NCBI RefSeq assembly: GCF_000760695.4 | Contig: NZ_JHEG04000001.1 | Span: 3,506,452-3,570,451, forward strand | Reading direction: 5' to 3' | DNA length: 64,000 bases | From: Tolypothrix bouteillei VB521301 | GTDB taxonomy: Bacteria > Cyanobacteriota > Cyanobacteriia > Cyanobacteriales > Nostocaceae | Shown: in pieces, positions 43,282 through 51,931 of the stretch | How positions within the stretch are numbered: the first letter of the stretch is position 1 | How the letters are laid out: each line of letters begins with the position of its first letter | Program-made: the position numbers and the translations under genes | Notes under the pieces: model-generated | What the model saw: the letters and a program-made list of their open reading frames with translations, nothing else | Database searches by the model: none | Told to the model about the DNA's origin: nothing

Positions 43282-46161
43282 ATGCCGATGGATACACAAA
43301 ATTATTCTCAGCAATTTATTTATAAAGACTGGATACTAGTCGAAAACCAGTTTAATCTCAGTAAAGTTCAGCATAGAGAAACCGTTTTTACAATTGGTAA
43401 CGGTTATTTGGGAACGCGGGGAACTTTTGAAGAAGGTTGTACTCACTCTCAGCCAGCGACTTTTATTCACGGGGTTTTCGATAACGTTCCTATCGTTTAT
43501 ACCGAACTGGCAAACTGTCCCGATTGGACACCTTTAATTGTAATTGTTGATGGCGATCGCTTCCGTTTGGAAAAAGGTGAAATTTTAAGCTACGAACGAC
43601 AGCTCGATCTTCGTCGCGGTGTTCTCAGTCGCAAGGTAAGGTGGCGAAGTCCGAGAGGGAAAACAGTAGACCTTTATTTTGAGCGTTTTGCCAGTCTGGC
43701 TGACGAACACGTGCTGGTCTTGCGATGTCAGGTAACGCCTGTAGATTTTGAAGGTGTTGTTGAAGTTCAAACAAGTATCAATGGTTATCCTGAAAACCAG
43801 GGTTTCAATCACTGGGAATTACTAGATCAAGGAAAAACCGATAAAGGATCTTGGCTGCAACTCCGCACTCGCACGACTGGTATAGAACTCGGGGTCGCAT
43901 CTAGCATTACAGTATCGGGAACGGATGCTCCGGTGCAAGTGAGCAATCCACCCGGTTATCCCACTTTTACCACCACATTCCAAGCTGGGGTGGGTACAAC
44001 TGTGACTGTGGATAAATTCGTCACGCTTTTTACATCTCGGGATGTAGAAAAACCCTTAGAATCAGCTTGCGATAAACTGGCTCAGTTACCTGCCTATTTA
44101 GAACTGTTAAATGCTCACGAACAATCATGGCAAGAAGCTTGGGAGAAAAGTGACATTGTTATAGAAGGTGATACCAAAGCTCAATTGGCTGTTCGTTACA
44201 ATCTCTTCCAATTACTGATTTGTGCCGCACAGCACGATGATAAGGTCAGTATAGCTGCCAAAACTCTTTCGGGTTTTGGCTATCGGGGTCATGTCTTTTG
44301 GGATACAGAAATTTTTATTCTTCCCTTTTTCATATACACTCAGCCCGCACTGGCTCGGAATTTGCTATCCTATCGTTACCACACCTTAAATGGCGCACGA
44401 CGCAAGGCGCTTCACTACGGGTACAAAGGGGCAATGTATTCCTGGGAAAGCGCTGATACGGGTGATGAAGTGACACCTCGTTGGTTACCTCCTAATGATT
44501 TTTACGGTGAAGATATCAGGATTTGGTGTCGCGATCGCGAAATCCATATCAGTGCCGATGTTGTTTATGCCGTATGGTATTACTGGCAAGCCACAAACGA
44601 CCACGAATGGATGCGGGACTGTGGCGCTGAAATTATTTTAGATACGGCGGTCTTTTGGGGCAGTCGGGTAGAATATAACACCAAGTACGAACGGTATGAA
44701 ATTCGGGAAGTGATTGGAGCGGATGAGTATCACGAACACTCAGACAACAACGCTTTTACAAACCGGATGGTGCAGTGGCACTTAGAAAAAGCACTTTTTA
44801 TACATGAGTGGTTGCGTAACACTTATCCAGAGCAAGCAAACGAACTTACCCAAAGACTGCAACTGACAGCCGGACGGTTTTCCCGTTGGCGCGATATTAT
44901 CACCAATATATGGATTCCTTACGACCCATCAACCAACTTAATCGAGCAGTACGAAGGATTCTTTAAGTTAGAAGATATTAACTTGGCTGATTACGAACCG
45001 CGTACCAAATCAATGCAAAGTATTTTAACCATTGAAGGTGCGAACAAGCGTCAGGTTCTCAAGCAGCCAGACGTGTTGATGCTTCTGTACTTAATGCGCC
45101 AGTCACAAGAATTTCCCTACACTCCAGAGATATTACAAAAGAACTGGGATTACTACGCACCCCGTACTGACATTACTTACGGTTCATCCTTGGGACCAGC
45201 TATTCACGCCATTTTAGCCTCAGATATAGGCAACAAAAAAGAAGCTTACGAACGCTTTATGCAAGCGGCGTTAGTGGATATAGAAGATGTCCGAGGTAAC
45301 GCCCATGAAGGAATCCACGGTGCAAGTGCTGGTGGAGTTTGGCAAGCAGTGATTTTGGGTTTTGGTGGCGTGCAATTAGCAGGAGATGCACCAACATCAA
45401 CACCACACCTGCCCTACGGTTGGAAACGTCTAAAATTTAAATTGATGTGGCATGGCAAATGGCACGAGTTCGACTTACGTTCGGATGAAAAAGACATTAT
45501 GCGCGATATTCGAGGATTCATCTTTGATTTGGATGGTGTTTTGACAGATACGGCGGAATACCATTATTTAGGTTGGCAAAAGCTAGCAGATGAAGAAGGT
45601 TTACCCTTCAATCGAGAAGCAAATGAAGAACTGCGGGGTGTCTCTCGTCGGGATTCGCTGTTAAAGATTATTGCGAACAGGCGACAGTACTCTGAAGCGC
45701 AACTTGAGGAAATGATGGATCGCAAGAATCGCTACTATGTGGATTTAATCCACAATATGACAAAAGCAGATTTGTTGCCTGGAGCAGTGGCTTTGTTAGA
45801 TGAATTAAGATCTGCTGGTATTAAAATAGCCCTTGGCTCGGCTAGTAAAAATGCTCAGACAGTCATTGAGAAATTGGGAATTAGCGATCGCATTGATGTC
45901 ATCGCTGATGGTTACAGCGTCAAACAACCCAAACCAGCACCCGATCTGTTTTTGTTTGCAGCCGGTGAGTTAGGTTTAGAACCACAACAATGTGTGGTTG
46001 TAGAAGATGCAGCAGCAGGAATTGAAGCTGCACTTGCAGCCGGGATGTTAGCAGTAGGGCTCGGTCCTGCGGAACGGGTTGGTGAAGCTCATGTTGTTTT
46101 GCCAAGTTTAGCAGGTGTGCGCTGGTCGGAACTGCGAGATAAGTTGAGTGCTGTTGACTAG
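43282..46161 (+). CDS. GH65 disaccharide phosphorylase fused to beta-phosphoglucomutase
   Basis: 959 residues. The first 740 form a glycoside hydrolase family 65 phosphorylase (maltose, trehalose or kojibiose type): FTIGNGYLGTRGTFEEG, HVFWDTEIFILPFF, and the catalytic Glu near 484 in GADEYHEHSDNNAFTNRM. It splits an alpha-glucoside with phosphate to give beta-glucose 1-phosphate. From about 745 a HAD-type beta-phosphoglucomutase follows (FDLDGVLTDTAEYHYLGW, LGSASKNAQTVIEKLGI, VVEDAAAGIEAA), which turns beta-G1P into G6P. The fusion channels one product to the next step. The exact disaccharide cannot be read. It follows the sucrose synthase gene by 140 bases. Confidence 0.92.
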   Translation: MPMDTQNYSQQFIYKDWILVENQFNLSKVQHRETVFTIGNGYLGTRGTFEEGCTHSQPATFIHGVFDNVPIVYTELANCPDWTPLIVIVDGDRFRLEKGEILSYERQLDLRRGVLSRKVRWRSPRGKTVDLYFERFASLADEHVLVLRCQVTPVDFEGVVEVQTSINGYPENQGFNHWELLDQGKTDKGSWLQLRTRTTGIELGVASSITVSGTDAPVQVSNPPGYPTFTTTFQAGVGTTVTVDKFVTLFTSRDVEKPLESACDKLAQLPAYLELLNAHEQSWQEAWEKSDIVIEGDTKAQLAVRYNLFQLLICAAQHDDKVSIAAKTLSGFGYRGHVFWDTEIFILPFFIYTQPALARNLLSYRYHTLNGARRKALHYGYKGAMYSWESADTGDEVTPRWLPPNDFYGEDIRIWCRDREIHISADVVYAVWYYWQATNDHEWMRDCGAEIILDTAVFWGSRVEYNTKYERYEIREVIGADEYHEHSDNNAFTNRMVQWHLEKALFIHEWLRNTYPEQANELTQRLQLTAGRFSRWRDIITNIWIPYDPSTNLIEQYEGFFKLEDINLADYEPRTKSMQSILTIEGANKRQVLKQPDVLMLLYLMRQSQEFPYTPEILQKNWDYYAPRTDITYGSSLGPAIHAILASDIGNKKEAYERFMQAALVDIEDVRGNAHEGIHGASAGGVWQAVILGFGGVQLAGDAPTSTPHLPYGWKRLKFKLMWHGKWHEFDLRSDEKDIMRDIRGFIFDLDGVLTDTAEYHYLGWQKLADEEGLPFNREANEELRGVSRRDSLLKIIANRRQYSEAQLEEMMDRKNRYYVDLIHNMTKADLLPGAVALLDELRSAGIKIALGSASKNAQTVIEKLGISDRIDVIADGYSVKQPKPAPDLFLFAAGELGLEPQQCVVVEDAAAGIEAALAAGMLAVGLGPAERVGEAHVVLPSLAGVRWSELRDKLSAVD

Positions 46162-46587
46162 TACGTTAAGGCAGAAGTAAGAAGGCAGAGGGCAGAAGGC
46201 TCAAACACTTATGATTTGGGCTTTTGTCTCAATACTAATGGTATGGTGATTTCTGCCGCGCTGTACTAGTGGTTCACCACATTGAATTTGAGGGTTGATT
46301 GAAAAACCGCAGAGGCGCAGAGGGCGCAGAGGAAGAGAAAAAGAGGATGAGCTTGAACATCGTTTTACCCATTAAAACTTATGTGGTGAACTACTAGTAG
46401 TCTGCCACGCTCATTGTGAGGGCTGTAGAACCTCAGTATCAACTCGTTCCCATTAGTATCAACTCGCTCCCATTAGCATCAACTCGTTCCGGTGGCTCCG
46501 CCTGGGAATACAGCCAGCGAGGCTCCGCCTCGCACCTAATATCACGATATTTTCTTGCAACATTAACCGCTAACAGGCAAAAAGCTG
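46162..46587. other. Gene-free region with short repeats
   Basis: It holds GGCAGAAG-type direct repeats (46170-46200), a GGTTCACCACATT / AATGT-like region, and three tandem copies of TATCAACTCGTTCCCATTAG (about 46436-46494) followed by the palindromic GGCTCCGCCT pair. No gene is called. Confidence 0.6.
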
Positions 46588-47097
46588 ATGGAAATTGAGA
46601 TCCAAGAATATAAGGAGCAGTTTCCTGCATTCCGAGACTACGATCCGAAAGCGGCGGCGATCGCTCAACGCCTAATTGATGCAACGACGTCGCGAGACAG
46701 CCGCCTTCGGGTCGAGCACATTGGGAGTTCCTCTGTTCCTGGATGTGCAGGTAAAGGTTATATTGACTTACTGGTCATTTACCCAGATGGGTTGCTCGAG
46801 GCTGCGAAGCTTGTACTGAGCGACCTTGGCTTTCAAAGACAGCAGTCGCGAGATCCCTTTCCAGAAGACCGCCCGATGCGCGTCGGTAGTGTTGTCGTCG
46901 GTGAAGTCCGCTATCCGGTGCATGCCCATGTTGTAGCAGCTAGTTCGCCCGAGGTCGCAGATCTGCTGTGGTTTCGCGATCGCCTCCGAGCAAACCCGTC
47001 GCTTCAACGCGAGTACGAAGCTGAGAAACGTCGAATTCTGGGTGGGAAAGTGCTCGACGGTATTGATTACGCAGAACAAAAAAGCACCTTTGTCTAA
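46588..47097 (+). CDS. GrpB family protein (nucleotidyltransferase-like)
   Basis: 169 residues with the GrpB/UPF0157 signature: VEHIGSSSVPGCAGKGYIDLLVIY near 44-67, a nucleotidyltransferase-type GSS motif and acidic residue, and the late FRDRLRANPSLQREYEAEKRRIL. Function is not established. The gene is visibly richer in G+C than its neighbours (CGACGTCGCGAGACAGCC and similar), which suggests recent transfer. Confidence 0.85.
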   Translation: MEIEIQEYKEQFPAFRDYDPKAAAIAQRLIDATTSRDSRLRVEHIGSSSVPGCAGKGYIDLLVIYPDGLLEAAKLVLSDLGFQRQQSRDPFPEDRPMRVGSVVVGEVRYPVHAHVVAASSPEVADLLWFRDRLRANPSLQREYEAEKRRILGGKVLDGIDYAEQKSTFV

Positions 47098-47280
47098 CGG
47101 GTTCTAACGACTCGTGAGAGGTGAAAAAGAAAATGAGAACAACAGCCTCAAACTTCCCGCCCTCCTACCCTTTTTCAGTAACAAAAGTGTCATACAGGCA
47201 CTACTCAAAATACAGATTGTGATGCTAGTCTTAGGTATCAAAACCTACATAATTTTACCAAGCTGCATCCATCTAATTCT

Positions 47281-47706
47281 ATGTCTAAGTTTCTATCTGT
47301 AAGTTTATTAGGAATAGCTCTTTTCTTGGGAGGAACACATCACAATACGGTTACGCTTGCTGGAACTTGCGCCTCCAACTGCGGTCGAAGTCCAATTGAA
47401 TTTACACCCGGTCAGCACGTGCGAGTGGAAGTAATCAATGCTACACCAAGAATTCTGAAAGTAGAGAAGCCCTACGGTCTCGGTCAAATACCCCTACGTT
47501 CGGGACAGCAAATACGCATAGAGCAGGGGGACGGTACGGAACCCAATATATCTGTTGTATTTTGGGATGACACCGGGCGACCGTTGAAAGCCATTGTCTC
47601 CAAACCAAATTTTGCGACACTGCGAGTTGAACTTCGTCCTAGTTGGCAATCTCCCGGCGATCGCTCGGTATATATTCGTGATGATGGACGCGTTAATATT
47701 TTTTAA
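47281..47706 (+). CDS. Small exported protein of unknown function
   Basis: 141 residues. A signal peptide (MSKFLSVSLLGIALFLGG, cleavage near residue 28 after LAG) is followed by CASNCGRSP, two cysteines five residues apart, and then a beta-rich domain (VRVEVINATPRILKVEKP, IRIEQGD, ISVVFWDD). Probably periplasmic. No family recognised. Its stop lies at the edge of an AATTATGAAT repeat array that reaches to the recJ start. Confidence 0.7.
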   Translation: MSKFLSVSLLGIALFLGGTHHNTVTLAGTCASNCGRSPIEFTPGQHVRVEVINATPRILKVEKPYGLGQIPLRSGQQIRIEQGDGTEPNISVVFWDDTGRPLKAIVSKPNFATLRVELRPSWQSPGDRSVYIRDDGRVNIF

Positions 47707-47772
47707 ATTATGAATTATGAATGATGAATTATGAATTAATTTATAATTTATCATTCATAATTCATAATTTTT
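47703..47772. repeat. AATTCATA/AATTATGA tandem repeats before recJ
   Basis: Units of AATTATGAATTATG and AATTCATAATTC in both orientations can fold into one hairpin. They end four bases before the GTG of recJ, where the ribosome site should be. The same unit occurs at 537-560. Confidence 0.85.
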
Positions 47773-47775
47773 ATT

Positions 47776-49914
47776 GTGCTAGATCGATCTACTCCTCAAT
47801 TTTCTCGTCTCGGGCAAAAACTCCCATCACAGCGATGGCAAATTTACCCTCAAAAAAATGACTTAGCACAACAGCTTGCAGCAATTACAAATTTACCTCC
47901 TCTTATTAACCAACTTCTTATAAATCGAGGAATTGAAACACCGGAACAAGCACAAGCTTTTTTAAATCTGGAGTACTTGGCTCTCCCTTCACCCTTAGAT
48001 GACTTTCCGGATTTGGCTGTATCTTTGGAGTTATTGCAAGAAGCTATTATTTCTCAAGAAAAGATTGCAATTTGCGGGGATTATGATGCTGATGGGATGA
48101 CAAGCACTGCATTACTTTTACGCAGTCTGCGATGGTTGGGTGCTCGCGTGAATTATGCCATTCCCAGTCGGATGCATGAGGGATATGGCATCAACAAACG
48201 CATTATTGAAGAATTTCATAGCGAAGGCGTAAGTTTGGTTTTGACTGTAGATAATGGGATTTCAGCATTTGAACCAATTGCTAGAGCCAGAGAACTGGGT
48301 TTAAAAGTTATAGTCACCGACCATCACGATATTCCCCAGCAATTACCACCAGCTCATGCGATCCTCAATCCCAAACTTATAGATGAATCCTCACCTTACC
48401 GAGGTGTCGCTGGGGTTGGAGTTGCCTATATTTTAGCGGTTTCCCTGGCACATCAATTGGGAAAAGCGCAAAGCAGCATACTCGATCCACTTCTGGAACT
48501 GTTTACACTGGGAACCATTGCAGATTTAGCACCTTTGACAGGTGTGAACCGTCATTGGGTGAAAAATGGTTTGCAGCAGTTACCCAAATCCAAACTTGTT
48601 GGAGTACAAGCGCTCATTCAGATGTCGGGAGTGCAAGTGAGGGGACTGGGGAACGGGGACAAGCCAGACAAGGGAGAACTTTCTACTCCCTCTCCAAATC
48701 TTTATCCAAAATCCAAAATCCAAAATCCAAAATCCCTGAAGCCTGAGGATATTGGTTTTCGTCTCGGACCGCGAATTAATGCTATTGGTCGTCTAGCCGA
48801 TCCCGAAATCGTGATTGAATTGCTAACAACCGATGATATGGGAATAGCGTTGGAAAGAGCAATGCAATGCGAGGACATCAATCGCCGCCGTCAGGAAATG
48901 TGCGAGCAAATAGAAAAAGAGGCGATCGCAATTGTAGAAGCAGAATACCTTGCCTCTGTTTCAGAAGATCGCGTGTTAGTTATTGTACAACCAGAGTGGC
49001 ATCATGGAGTGATTGGTATTGTTGCTTCCCGCTTGGTAGAACGCTATGGTGCTCCAGTCTTTATTGGTACTTATGAAGGGGAAGAACACATTCGCGGTTC
49101 GGCGCGGGGAATTCCTGAGTTTCACGTGTTTGAAGCATTAGATTCTTGTCGTGATTTGCTCGGTAAATTTGGCGGACATAAGGCGGCTGGAGGTTTTTCT
49201 CTGGTGTCGGAAAATCTAGTTGCTTTGCGATCGCGTCTCAGCAAGTTTGCCAATCAGTGTCTCGAACAACAGCACCTCAAACCTTTAGTTAGAATTGATA
49301 CTCAAGTTCATCTGGATCGGATCGATCGCCATTTCTACCAACAGATGAATGTTTTGGAACCCTGCGGTATTGACAACCCAGATCCCATACTTTGGACACC
49401 TAATGTCCGCGTTATCGAGCAGGAAATTGTTGGTAAAAGTCACGTTAAATTAACAGTGAGCCAAACCGTTAACGAGCGTACCTATAGAATTAAAGCGATC
49501 GCTTGGCGATGGCGCGACTATTTTCCCCTACCTTCACAAGTCGATATTGCTTATAAACTTCGCGAAAATGAGTTTAACGGTCAGATCAATATTGAGTTAG
49601 AACTACTCGGTGTAAGGCTCCCCAGTCAAAACCATTATCCAGTGACTCAAACGACTCCAGCAAAAACTTCTTTTGAGTACGACGAGCGTTACTATGACTG
49701 CGGTATTTATGAAAATGCTGCTTTGCCTGAATTAAGAATTATGTACCCTGAGAAGGTCATCTTAGCTGTTCCGTTGGGAAAATCCATTGGCTTACTGGGA
49801 ACAAGTCGTCAAGAGGCTAGAGAAGTTGATGTTTCTCAGCCTCAATACAATCGTCTTATCCAGGCTGCTTTTCAAGCACTATCAGCCCAAAATCGAAAAA
49901 AGGATGAAGCATAA
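47776..49914 (+). CDS. recJ: RecJ single-stranded-DNA exonuclease
   Basis: 712 residues. DHH phosphoesterase motifs: AICGDYDADGMTSTALL near 95, VTDHHDIPQQLPPAHAILNP near 194 and a DHHA1 domain with GKFGGHKAAGGF near 465. It degrades 5'-ended single-stranded DNA in recombination and repair. Residues about 288-320 are an insertion of low-complexity sequence (DKPDKGELSTPSPN, then PKSKIQNPKS) coded by a CCAAAATC tandem repeat, between two conserved segments. The GTG start has no clear ribosome site because a repeat array abuts it. There is a cyanobacterial C-terminal extension. Confidence 0.9.
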   Translation: MLDRSTPQFSRLGQKLPSQRWQIYPQKNDLAQQLAAITNLPPLINQLLINRGIETPEQAQAFLNLEYLALPSPLDDFPDLAVSLELLQEAIISQEKIAICGDYDADGMTSTALLLRSLRWLGARVNYAIPSRMHEGYGINKRIIEEFHSEGVSLVLTVDNGISAFEPIARARELGLKVIVTDHHDIPQQLPPAHAILNPKLIDESSPYRGVAGVGVAYILAVSLAHQLGKAQSSILDPLLELFTLGTIADLAPLTGVNRHWVKNGLQQLPKSKLVGVQALIQMSGVQVRGLGNGDKPDKGELSTPSPNLYPKSKIQNPKSLKPEDIGFRLGPRINAIGRLADPEIVIELLTTDDMGIALERAMQCEDINRRRQEMCEQIEKEAIAIVEAEYLASVSEDRVLVIVQPEWHHGVIGIVASRLVERYGAPVFIGTYEGEEHIRGSARGIPEFHVFEALDSCRDLLGKFGGHKAAGGFSLVSENLVALRSRLSKFANQCLEQQHLKPLVRIDTQVHLDRIDRHFYQQMNVLEPCGIDNPDPILWTPNVRVIEQEIVGKSHVKLTVSQTVNERTYRIKAIAWRWRDYFPLPSQVDIAYKLRENEFNGQINIELELLGVRLPSQNHYPVTQTTPAKTSFEYDERYYDCGIYENAALPELRIMYPEKVILAVPLGKSIGLLGTSRQEAREVDVSQPQYNRLIQAAFQALSAQNRKKDEA

Positions 49915-50009
49915 AGCATGAAAAACCAGTTCGTGAATTAAGCTTTCTCAATTTCTTGATGAAAGTTACTGCACGCTTCATACTTTATACTTCATACCTT
50001 AATGACTTT

Positions 50010-50129
50010 TTAGAGGTTACCGTTGCGAAATGCTAGAACAAAAATTACCGCAGGACCGGCTAACATAATCAGTGCAACAGATGTCAGCTGGAAAATCACT
50101 TCCCAGTTAATATTAGCTAAGGCTTCCAT
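50010..50129 (-). CDS. psb30: Photosystem II reaction centre protein Psb30 (Ycf12)
   Basis: A 39-residue ORF too short for usual gene calling. It starts with [17 protein letters not shown] and has one membrane helix ([17 protein letters not shown]), ending RNGNL. This is the Psb30/Ycf12 pattern, a single-helix subunit at the edge of the photosystem II core. GGAGGGAAA is a good ribosome site just before the ATG. It is convergent with recJ. Confidence 0.85.
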   Translation of the reverse strand: MEALANINWEVIFQLTSVALIMLAGPAVIFVLAFRNGNL

Positions 50130-50258
50130 TTTCCCTCCCAATGGACTTACGAGATTCAAGATGTGTGTAATACTTGTCAATAATCATATCTGGCATTTGG
50201 CGACAGACTTTAAGTAACTTAACAAAAGTATAAGAAATAAAAAATAAAGGTTTTAACA

Positions 50259-50609
50259 GTGGCTACTTGGCAATGTGTGAAGCAATGTGGAGCGTGCTGT
50301 CATCTCGACCCAGCAGAGCGTCCGGACTTACATGAGTATTTATCACCTGAGGAATTAGAACTTTACCTGAGTATGGTAGGTGAAGACGGGTGGTGTGTGA
50401 ATTACGACAAGGAAAATCGGGAATGCACGATTTACCCAAATCGCCCGCGCTTCTGTCGGGTGGAAACAGAAGTGTTTCAGGATATGTATGGTATAGAACC
50501 AGAAGAATTAAACGATTTCGCCATAGACTGCTGTCACCAGCAAATAGAGGGAGTTTATGGCGATCGCAGTCTCGAACTGTTGCGTTTTGATCGATCTGTC
50601 GGGTTGTGA
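50259..50609 (+). CDS. YkgJ-type cysteine-cluster protein
   Basis: 116 residues, GTG start. The cysteines form CVKQCGACCHLDP, WCVNYDKENRECTIYPNRPRFCR and DCCHQQ, the pattern of the UPF0153/YkgJ zinc- or iron-binding cluster family. Function is unknown. It is soluble. Confidence 0.85.
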   Translation: MATWQCVKQCGACCHLDPAERPDLHEYLSPEELELYLSMVGEDGWCVNYDKENRECTIYPNRPRFCRVETEVFQDMYGIEPEELNDFAIDCCHQQIEGVYGDRSLELLRFDRSVGL

Positions 50610-50828
50610 GAAAACTGGCAAAATAAGCACGCGTACAGTTTGTACCAATCATTTGGTGCAATGGTCTTAGGGGTCTCAATCCAGGACTTCCACAGCACGA
50701 TCTGTGAGAATTCTTACAAGTATTTTTCTTTTGCTCTGTACCCTTTTTCAGTAAGAGGTTGCAATTTGTTAAAAAGATTGAGAAAATGAGAAAAATATGA
50801 AAACCAATTAGTTACACAAAGACTACCC

Positions 50829-51251
50829 GTGAAACTTGACTCCGCACCCCCAAATCTTTCTCCTGCGTCTGAACTTGAAAGCCAGCTAGACACTCAACAA
50901 GATAACGATTATAATTCAGCGACTGCCCTAGTAGAATCATCTTTAGTTGTTGAAGAATCGCCAAAGTCTCAGAAGGTAATGGTTACCTTTACAACAACGT
51001 TTGTCACCATATTCCTGGCGGAAATAGGAGATAAGACACAATTATCAACCTTATTAATGAGCGCTGAATCACAATCTCCATGGGTGGTTTTCTTGGGATC
51101 TGCAAGTGCGCTTGTTATGACTAGCTTACTGGGGGTTCTTTTGGGAAGTTGGATGGCTAGCCGGTTGTCTCCTAAAACTGTAGAAAAAGCATCTGGAATT
51201 ATGCTGTTGTTCATTTCCATCATGCTGTTTTGGGATTTGTTGATGGGCTAA
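50829..51251 (+). CDS. Half-size GDT1/UPF0016 cation transporter, subunit A
   Basis: 140 residues from GTG 50829. A polar N-terminus of about 50 residues is followed by one copy of the GDT1 (TMEM165) module: three helices with the signature EIGDKTQ (FLAEIGDKTQLSTLLMS). Whole GDT1 proteins carry two modules and exchange Mn2+/Ca2+ for H+; here the modules are on two genes 220 bases apart and would pair as a heterodimer. Similar split pairs have been described in Nostocales as manganese exporters. The stop codon falls in a GCTAATG repeat. Confidence 0.88.
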   Translation: MKLDSAPPNLSPASELESQLDTQQDNDYNSATALVESSLVVEESPKSQKVMVTFTTTFVTIFLAEIGDKTQLSTLLMSAESQSPWVVFLGSASALVMTSLLGVLLGSWMASRLSPKTVEKASGIMLLFISIMLFWDLLMG

Positions 51252-51450
51252 TGGCTAATTGCTAATGGCTAATGGCTAATGGCTAATTGCTAATTGCTAA
51301 TTGCTAATTGCTAATGGTGAGACCAGAGAAAGCAGGCGGGTTTCCCGCCGTAGGGGACTGGCGTTCGCGTTCGCGGAGCGTGCGCTTTGCGCTTAGCGTC
51401 TCCGTAAGGAGATACCCGAAGGGCTGATGGCTAATGGCTGGTAACAACTA
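51249..51450. repeat. GCTAATT/GCTAATG tandem array and GC-rich palindrome
   Basis: About ten heptamers (51249-51317) are followed by a compound palindrome with GCGGGTTTCCCGC, GCGTTCGCGTTCGCGGAGCG and GGAGATACCCGAAGGGCT (about 51337-51424). It separates the two half-transporter genes. Confidence 0.85.
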
Positions 51451-51470
51451 ATAACTAACTAAGGAGAAAC

Positions 51471-51764
51471 ATGGATTGGCATCTTTTGGGATTGAGTTTT
51501 GTAACAGTATTTCTGTCAGAACTGGGTGATAAAAGTCAGCTAGCAGCTATTGCACTTTCAGGAAGGGGTCAATCTCCTCGTGCGGTATTTTTTGGGACGG
51601 CTGGCGCATTGCTGTTGACTTCCTTTTTAGGTGCATTGGCTGGCGGAGCGGTGGCAGAGTTTTTACCGACACGGTTGTTGAAAGCGATCGCGGCTGTAGG
51701 TTTTGCTATACTTGCTATTCGCTTGTTGTTTTTTAATAATAGTGAGGAAGAATCGCTACATTAA
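51471..51764 (+). CDS. Half-size GDT1/UPF0016 cation transporter, subunit B
   Basis: 97 residues with the second GDT1 module, signature ELGDKSQ (FLSELGDKSQLAAIALSG), and three membrane helices. Ser replaces Thr of the usual motif. AAGGAGAAAC before the ATG is a good ribosome site. It is the expected partner of the 140-residue protein upstream. Confidence 0.88.
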   Translation: MDWHLLGLSFVTVFLSELGDKSQLAAIALSGRGQSPRAVFFGTAGALLLTSFLGALAGGAVAEFLPTRLLKAIAAVGFAILAIRLLFFNNSEEESLH

Positions 51765-51931
51765 TCTCATGGAATCTGGTTTCTGACTTCCATGTTTAAC
51801 ACTGCATTGACGCTTTCGTGAGGCAATTTCCATGACTGGAGTTAGCAAAAAACTGACTCTTGAACAAAAATGTTGAGCGCAGTCCCTACCCATAATATTA
51901 ATTTAGGTAGGGCTGGTGAACGAATTGCATC

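Noticed and set aside
47114..47302. 62-codon plus-strand ORF between the GrpB and exported-protein genes
   Set aside because: No family features, and it runs into the exported protein's start in another frame; likely chance.
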